From Brochothrix campestris FSL F6-1037 (GTDB taxonomy: Bacteria > Bacillota > Bacilli > Lactobacillales > Listeriaceae): a stretch of 32,498 nt of DNA. Location of the stretch: assembly GCF_000525915.1 (NCBI RefSeq), contig NZ_AODH01000008.1, positions 1 through 32,498 on the forward strand, read 5' to 3'. The translations under genes were made by a program, and so were the position numbers. The notes below the pieces were generated by a model that saw only the letters and a list, made by a program, of their open reading frames with translations, was not told the origin of the DNA and ran no database searches. This document shows positions 29,089-32,498 of this stretch, one piece after another; position 1 is the stretch's first letter, and every line of letters begins with the position of its first letter.

Positions 29089-30273
29089 ATGGCTAAAGTG
29101 ATTTGTGTCTTATACGATGATCCAGAAACGGGTTTTCCACCAGCTTATGCCCGAACAACATTACCAACAGTCACACATTATCCAGACGGTCAAACAGTGC
29201 CATCACCAACAGCAATCGATTTTAATCCCGGTGAATTATTAGGCAGTGTTTCTGGTGAACTAGGGTTGCGGTCGTATTTAGAAAGTCTCGGCCACGAATT
29301 AATTGTTACATCGAGTAAAGATGGTAGCGACAGTGTGTTAGAACAGGAATTACATGACGCGGAAATTATTATTTCGCAACCGTTTTGGCCAGCCTATATG
29401 ACAGCCGAACGGATGGCGAAGGCACCGAAGTTAAAACTAATTATTACGGCTGGTATTGGTTCCGATCATACTGATTTAGAAGCAGCCAGCAAACATAATA
29501 TTACTGTGGCAGAGGTTACCTATAGCAATAGTCATAGTGTGGCTGAACATGTTGTTATGATGATGTTGTCACTTGTTCGTAATTACCTGCCATCTAATGA
29601 ATGGGTCCGTAAAGGTGGTTGGAACATTGCTGATTGTGTATCGCGCTCTTATGACATTGAAGGCATGCACGTTGGTACGATAGCCTCAGGTCGGATTGGT
29701 CTACGCGTCTTGCGCTTATTAAAACCGTTTGATGTGAATCTGCATTATTATGACCGCCGTCGTTTACCGCTCGAAGTCGAACAAGAGCTAGGTTTAACTT
29801 ATCATGAGAGTGTGGCCAGTTTGACAAAAGTGTGTGATGTCGTTAATTTACAATGCCCGTTATACCCTGAAACAGAACATATGATTAATCGCGCCAGTTT
29901 AAAAGACTTTAAAAAGGGTGCTTACTTGATTAATACGGCTCGCGGGAAACTGTGTGAGCGCGATGCGATTGTCGGGGCGTTAGAAAGTGGCCAATTAGCA
30001 GGCTATGCAGGTGATGTCTGGTTTCCACAGCCAGCGCCAAGCGATCATCCATGGCGTACGATGCCGAATCACGGCATGACACCTCATATTTCGGGGTCGA
30101 GTTTATCTGCGCAAGCACGATATGCAGCCGGTACCCGTGAAATATTGGAATGTTATTTTGAAAATCGTCCGATTCGTGATGAATACTTGATTATTAAAGA
30201 TGGTAAACTAGCCGGTGTCGGCGCTAAATCTTACGGTGAAGGCAATGCGACAGCTGGTGCTGAAAAAGCATAA
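29089..30273 (+). CDS. fdh: NAD-dependent formate dehydrogenase
   Basis: Cytosolic metal-free D-2-hydroxyacid dehydrogenase family enzyme that oxidises formate to CO2 with NAD+; 394 aa. Very close to the Pseudomonas/methylotroph enzyme throughout, as recalled from the family. The formate-specific N-terminus (MAKVICVLYDDPETGFPPAYAR, HYPDGQT) is present. Substrate and catalytic residues: Asn147 in TYSNSHSVAEH, Arg285 in NTARGKL, Gln314 in WFPQPAPSDHPW, His333 in TPHISG. Nucleotide site: SGRIG at 200-204 and Asp222 in YYDRRR, which favours NAD+ over NADP+. ATG after AAAGGAGG. Apparently a single-gene unit with its own promoter and terminator. It may detoxify formate or supply NADH from it. Confidence 0.97.
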   Translation: MAKVICVLYDDPETGFPPAYARTTLPTVTHYPDGQTVPSPTAIDFNPGELLGSVSGELGLRSYLESLGHELIVTSSKDGSDSVLEQELHDAEIIISQPFWPAYMTAERMAKAPKLKLIITAGIGSDHTDLEAASKHNITVAEVTYSNSHSVAEHVVMMMLSLVRNYLPSNEWVRKGGWNIADCVSRSYDIEGMHVGTIASGRIGLRVLRLLKPFDVNLHYYDRRRLPLEVEQELGLTYHESVASLTKVCDVVNLQCPLYPETEHMINRASLKDFKKGAYLINTARGKLCERDAIVGALESGQLAGYAGDVWFPQPAPSDHPWRTMPNHGMTPHISGSSLSAQARYAAGTREILECYFENRPIRDEYLIIKDGKLAGVGAKSYGEGNATAGAEKA

Positions 30274-30289
30274 AAGTACCAGCAACCGA

Positions 30290-30412
30290 AGGAATAATAG
30301 TGAACTCACCTCGTTTAACTTTGAAGATATTGGAATGCAAAAGAATAGCGACTAGTTACTGTTGCTACTTTTCACAGAAAAAGCAGTTTAATTCGACTTT
30401 TTCTACAATCTT
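30290..30412 (+). repeat. Terminator-associated repeat element, copy 5 (truncated)
   Basis: Contains GATATTGGAATGCAAAAG and AGCGAC (one arm of the copy 3 hairpin), preceded by CTCACCTCGTTTAACTTTGAA (compare copy 3 near 19490-19505). The end, AGAAAAAGCAGTTTAATTCGACTTTTTCTACAATCT, split across 30376-30411, is end B of copy 4 with few changes. End A and the left hairpin are not recognisable. The terminator hairpin follows directly. Confidence 0.75.
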
Positions 30413-30413
30413 G

Positions 30414-30441
30414 AGCCACCGCTTGTTGCGGTGGCTTTTTT
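30414..30441 (+). terminator. Rho-independent terminator of fdh
   Basis: Nine-bp stem AGCCACCGC / GCGGTGGCT, loop TTGTT, then Ts. It is adjacent to end B of repeat copy 5. Confidence 0.93.
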
Positions 30442-30453
30442 GCTGTGTATAAC

Positions 30454-30480
30454 TTTACAAACAACGAGTCTTAGTATAAT
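30454..30480 (+). promoter_or_regulatory. Candidate promoter of the YhgE-like/PadR operon
   Basis: Perfect TATAAT at 30475-30480; the -35 TTTACA at 30454-30459 is 15 bases away (short). The operator palindrome begins 13 bases downstream, over the likely transcription start. Confidence 0.6.
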
Positions 30481-30492
30481 ATATAAAAAGTT

Positions 30493-30514
30493 AAGTACTT
30501 TGTACAAAGTACTT
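30493..30514. promoter_or_regulatory. 22-bp palindromic operator, probably for PadR
   Basis: A perfect 22-bp palindrome with half-site AAGTACTTTGT and its exact complement. It lies between the -10 and the ribosome site, where a bound dimer would block transcription. The operon encodes a PadR repressor, a family that usually represses its own operon through such sites. Seen directly: the palindrome and its place. Inferred: the binding protein. Confidence 0.75.
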
Positions 30515-30546
30515 TTGTGAAAAACCGGAAGAAGGAGATAGAATAA

Positions 30547-31695
30547 ATGAATTTCAAAAAATTTATGGGATTAACAGGGGTTAAGGCTTCGATTTTTATG
30601 GGGATTTTTTATGCAGTAGCAATGTTATTAATCTTTTTAACAGGTTATTCAGCATTACCAGCTAATATGGATGAACTGAAAGTAGCGATTGTAAATGATG
30701 ATAAAGGACAAGCAGGCACGCAAATTTCAAAAGAATTAGCGAAGAGCCTTCCTTTTGAAATAAACAGTGATTTAACGAATGAAAATGCAATGAAGAAACT
30801 TGAAGATAATAAGTATGCGTTAGTGATTCATATTCCAGAATCATTTTCGGATAATGCAACAAAAGGAAAAGCAGCTGAAATTGACTTTACGGTCAACGAA
30901 GCTTCAGCAACGATGGTTTCTTCTGCAATGAAATCAGTCGTTTCAGAAATAAATACACAGTTGAGCGCGAATTTCTCAACGAAAACGGCCGAAGGTGTTT
31001 TGTTAAACATGAACGTGCCAAAAGAGCAGTCAGCAGCGATTGCGAAACAAATTGATCAAGCTTATGTTGGTAATTATGTCATTATTAATGATGTGCCTGA
31101 CGGTATGAATAACAACATGTTACCGATGTTTTTAACAATGGCTTGTTATGTAGGTGCCATGATTGGTGCAATGCAATTAGTTAGTGCTTTTAAACAAAGT
31201 CGTGGGCGGGCGTCGCGGGTCAAACTGTTCGGTTATGTCCAAGGGGCAGCGTTAATTATTGCGATTGTTTCAACGATTTTTGCAGTCACAGTGGCCTTCT
31301 TCCTAACCGAGATGGGCTCCGATGTTTTAATCAAAATTGCGGGCCAACAAATCTTGCTCTACATGGCTGCATTTAACGTCTGTGCGATTTTTACCTTCTT
31401 AATTGGAGATGGTGGGATGATTTTGAATATCCCAATCTTATTGTCGCAAACAATTGCGAATGGTGCGACAATGCCACGTGAGATGATGTATGGGTACTTC
31501 AATGCGATTAGTCATGTGTCACCGATGTATTATTCCGTGCAATCGTATTTTGCCGTTATTTTTGGTTCAACTTCACAAGTACCGTTTTTATGGGGGTTAG
31601 CAGCTGTAGCAGTGGGTGCCATGTTAATTAATGCGTTAGTGGTCACATTTGTGCATAAAAAGCTTCCCGTTGACACCCAACCTGTAGTACTCTAA
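30547..31695 (+). CDS. ABC-2/YhgE-Pip type membrane protein
   Basis: 382 aa with one N-terminal helix (about residues 14-34, FMGIFYAVAMLLIFLTGYSAL), a soluble extracellular part of about 170 aa (LKVAIVNDDKGQAGTQISKELAKS...YALVIHIPESFSDNATKGKAAEI), then five or six helices. This layout, with the VAIVNDDKG and ALVIHIPESFS motifs, is that of YhgE/Pip and ABC-2 permease-like proteins. Such proteins serve in export or cell-envelope stress and often pair with PadR or TetR regulators. No ATPase gene is adjacent. Good GAAGGAGA ribosome site. The substrate is unknown. Confidence 0.85.
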   Translation: MNFKKFMGLTGVKASIFMGIFYAVAMLLIFLTGYSALPANMDELKVAIVNDDKGQAGTQISKELAKSLPFEINSDLTNENAMKKLEDNKYALVIHIPESFSDNATKGKAAEIDFTVNEASATMVSSAMKSVVSEINTQLSANFSTKTAEGVLLNMNVPKEQSAAIAKQIDQAYVGNYVIINDVPDGMNNNMLPMFLTMACYVGAMIGAMQLVSAFKQSRGRASRVKLFGYVQGAALIIAIVSTIFAVTVAFFLTEMGSDVLIKIAGQQILLYMAAFNVCAIFTFLIGDGGMILNIPILLSQTIANGATMPREMMYGYFNAISHVSPMYYSVQSYFAVIFGSTSQVPFLWGLAAVAVGAMLINALVVTFVHKKLPVDTQPVVL

Positions 31696-31755
31696 GATAA
31701 AGAAGATTCGCTCGATAGCTGAGCATCCAATTTAGTAGTCACTTGGAGGTGTAAG

Positions 31756-32295
31756 ATGTCCATTCAGATTTATATTTTGAGTAAACTGATGCAAGGCGAC
31801 AATTATCCTTATAAATTAAAAAAAGAATTATCAGAACCGATTCCCTTTGATAAATTGGGGAATTTAACGGAGAGTAAATTATACTATCATTTTGAAACAC
31901 TAAAAAAGCAAGGATTTATTGAAACAACGCGTGTAATTAAAGAAGAGCATCGACCTGACAAAAACATCTTTTCAATTACAGCTAAAGGCCGAAAGCAATT
32001 GCCACTGAAAATTTATGAAGTATTTGAAAAAAGTCATCGTGTCGAAGAAATGATGATTGGTTTATTCTTTTTAGAACACGTCGATAAAGCACGTATTGTT
32101 GCGATATTTGAAGGTAAGTTAGCAGCATTACAAGCCAAAAGTGAGGAATTATCGTTGTTGTATCCACATGTCATTTCGCAAGGAAAAAAACGTGAGATGG
32201 TTGAATTCGTGGATGGTTATTTTACTGAAAAAAGGAATCGTGAAATGTCCTGGATGAGTGAATTAATCGCTAAATTAAAAAGTGAAATATCATAA
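31756..32295 (+). CDS. PadR family transcriptional regulator
   Basis: 179 aa. The N-terminal winged helix is MSIQIYILSKLMQGDNYPYKLKKEL...LTESKLYYHFETLKKQGFIE, with the wing EHRPDKNIFSITAKGRKQL. This is the PadR pattern, with the Y-P-Y and LY..L..L.K.G.I features. The C-terminal helical dimerisation part (about residues 90-175) makes it a longer PadR subtype (PadR plus C-terminal Vir-like domain). Start ATG at 31756 with TTGGAGGTG upstream. It lies 60 bp after the membrane protein and is probably cotranscribed, so it likely represses its own operon via the 22-bp palindrome. Confidence 0.93.
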   Translation: MSIQIYILSKLMQGDNYPYKLKKELSEPIPFDKLGNLTESKLYYHFETLKKQGFIETTRVIKEEHRPDKNIFSITAKGRKQLPLKIYEVFEKSHRVEEMMIGLFFLEHVDKARIVAIFEGKLAALQAKSEELSLLYPHVISQGKKREMVEFVDGYFTEKRNREMSWMSELIAKLKSEIS

Positions 32296-32299
32296 CAAA

Positions 32300-32498
32300 A
32301 AAGGAATCTCACAGGAGATTCCTTTCAGACTGAAGATAAACGCTGTTCTAGGTCGTTACGACTTGCTCGCTCGGGATTACGTACCATCAGTACGCGCACC
32401 GTCACTCGCTCGTCGTGCCTACTAGAACGAGAGGATATAACAACGTTTCTTTTCAGTCAAGTCATCTTGCAGCCAAAGTCACTTGAACTAACGTTCAA
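32300..32498 (+). repeat. Terminator-associated repeat element, copy 6 (cut by window end)
   Basis: Stem-loop AAAGGAATCTC / GAGATTCCTTT (32300-32325) right after the padR stop lacks a T-tract. The element then starts CAGACTGAAGATAAACGCTG (end A), continues GTTCTAGGTCGTTACGAC and a block up to about 32430 that is almost identical to copy 3 (one difference in about 80 bases by eye), then AACAACGTTTCTTTTCAGT and the inner module. End B and the second hairpin should lie beyond the window. Confidence 0.85.

Overview
The window is a replication-origin region of a low-GC Gram-positive bacterium of class Bacilli. Evidence: the core order rpmH-rnpA-yidC-mnmE-mnmG-rsmG-noc-soj-parB on the plus strand, facing dnaA-dnaN-S4 protein-recF-gyrB-gyrA on the minus strand; a Noc protein; and an aa3-type menaquinol oxidase operon (qoxA, qoxB). 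A Listeriaceae-like or other Bacillales origin is plausible, but the genus cannot be fixed from sequence reading alone. No rRNA, tRNA, CRISPR array or transposase gene was seen.

Layout, left to right. 1-2142: start of the qox operon, reading left. 2143-2690: leader/promoter stretch plus a degenerate repeat element behind gyrA. 2691-11392: gyrA, gyrB, recF, S4 protein, dnaN and dnaA, all reading left. dnaA is broken by two +1 homopolymer frameshifts. The origin is bipartite: seven perfect DnaA boxes between dnaA and rpmH, and a compact unwinding module (AT-rich stretch, five TAG trios, GC cluster, tandem DnaA boxes) between dnaA and dnaN. 11969-18233: rpmH, rnpA, yidC, mnmE, mnmG, rsmG; jag, often found after yidC, is absent. 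18415-19263: noc. 19272-19659: a complete copy of a repeat element. 19746-21238: a decayed two-gene operon (small acidic helical protein and an MFS exporter). 21792-22319: a membrane-anchored protein of unknown function. 22447-25286: soj, parB, a DUF951 protein and an LCP-family ligase. 25401-26660 (minus): a YhaM-like OB/HD nuclease. 26853-28639: ychF and a frameshifted DUF1129 membrane protein. 29089-30273: NAD-dependent formate dehydrogenase with a structured leader. 30547-32295: an ABC-2/YhgE-like membrane protein and a PadR regulator, with a 22-bp palindromic operator at the promoter.

The most interesting signal is a family of at least six interspersed non-coding repeats (about 250-320 bp when complete). 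They sit between genes, carry roughly 15-bp imperfect terminal inverted repeats, and lie inside rho-independent terminators. In the two complete copies the host terminator hairpin is present on both sides, and only the distal copy keeps its T-tract. The hairpin differs from locus to locus, so it belongs to the target and not to the element. Both orientations occur, as expected of a mobile, MITE-like element that targets terminators.

Four likely frame disruptions (two in dnaA, one in the DUF1129 gene, one in the MFS relict) each involve one surplus base in an A/T run of 7-9. That pattern suggests systematic homopolymer overcalling in the assembly. Genuine slippage-prone tracts remain possible.
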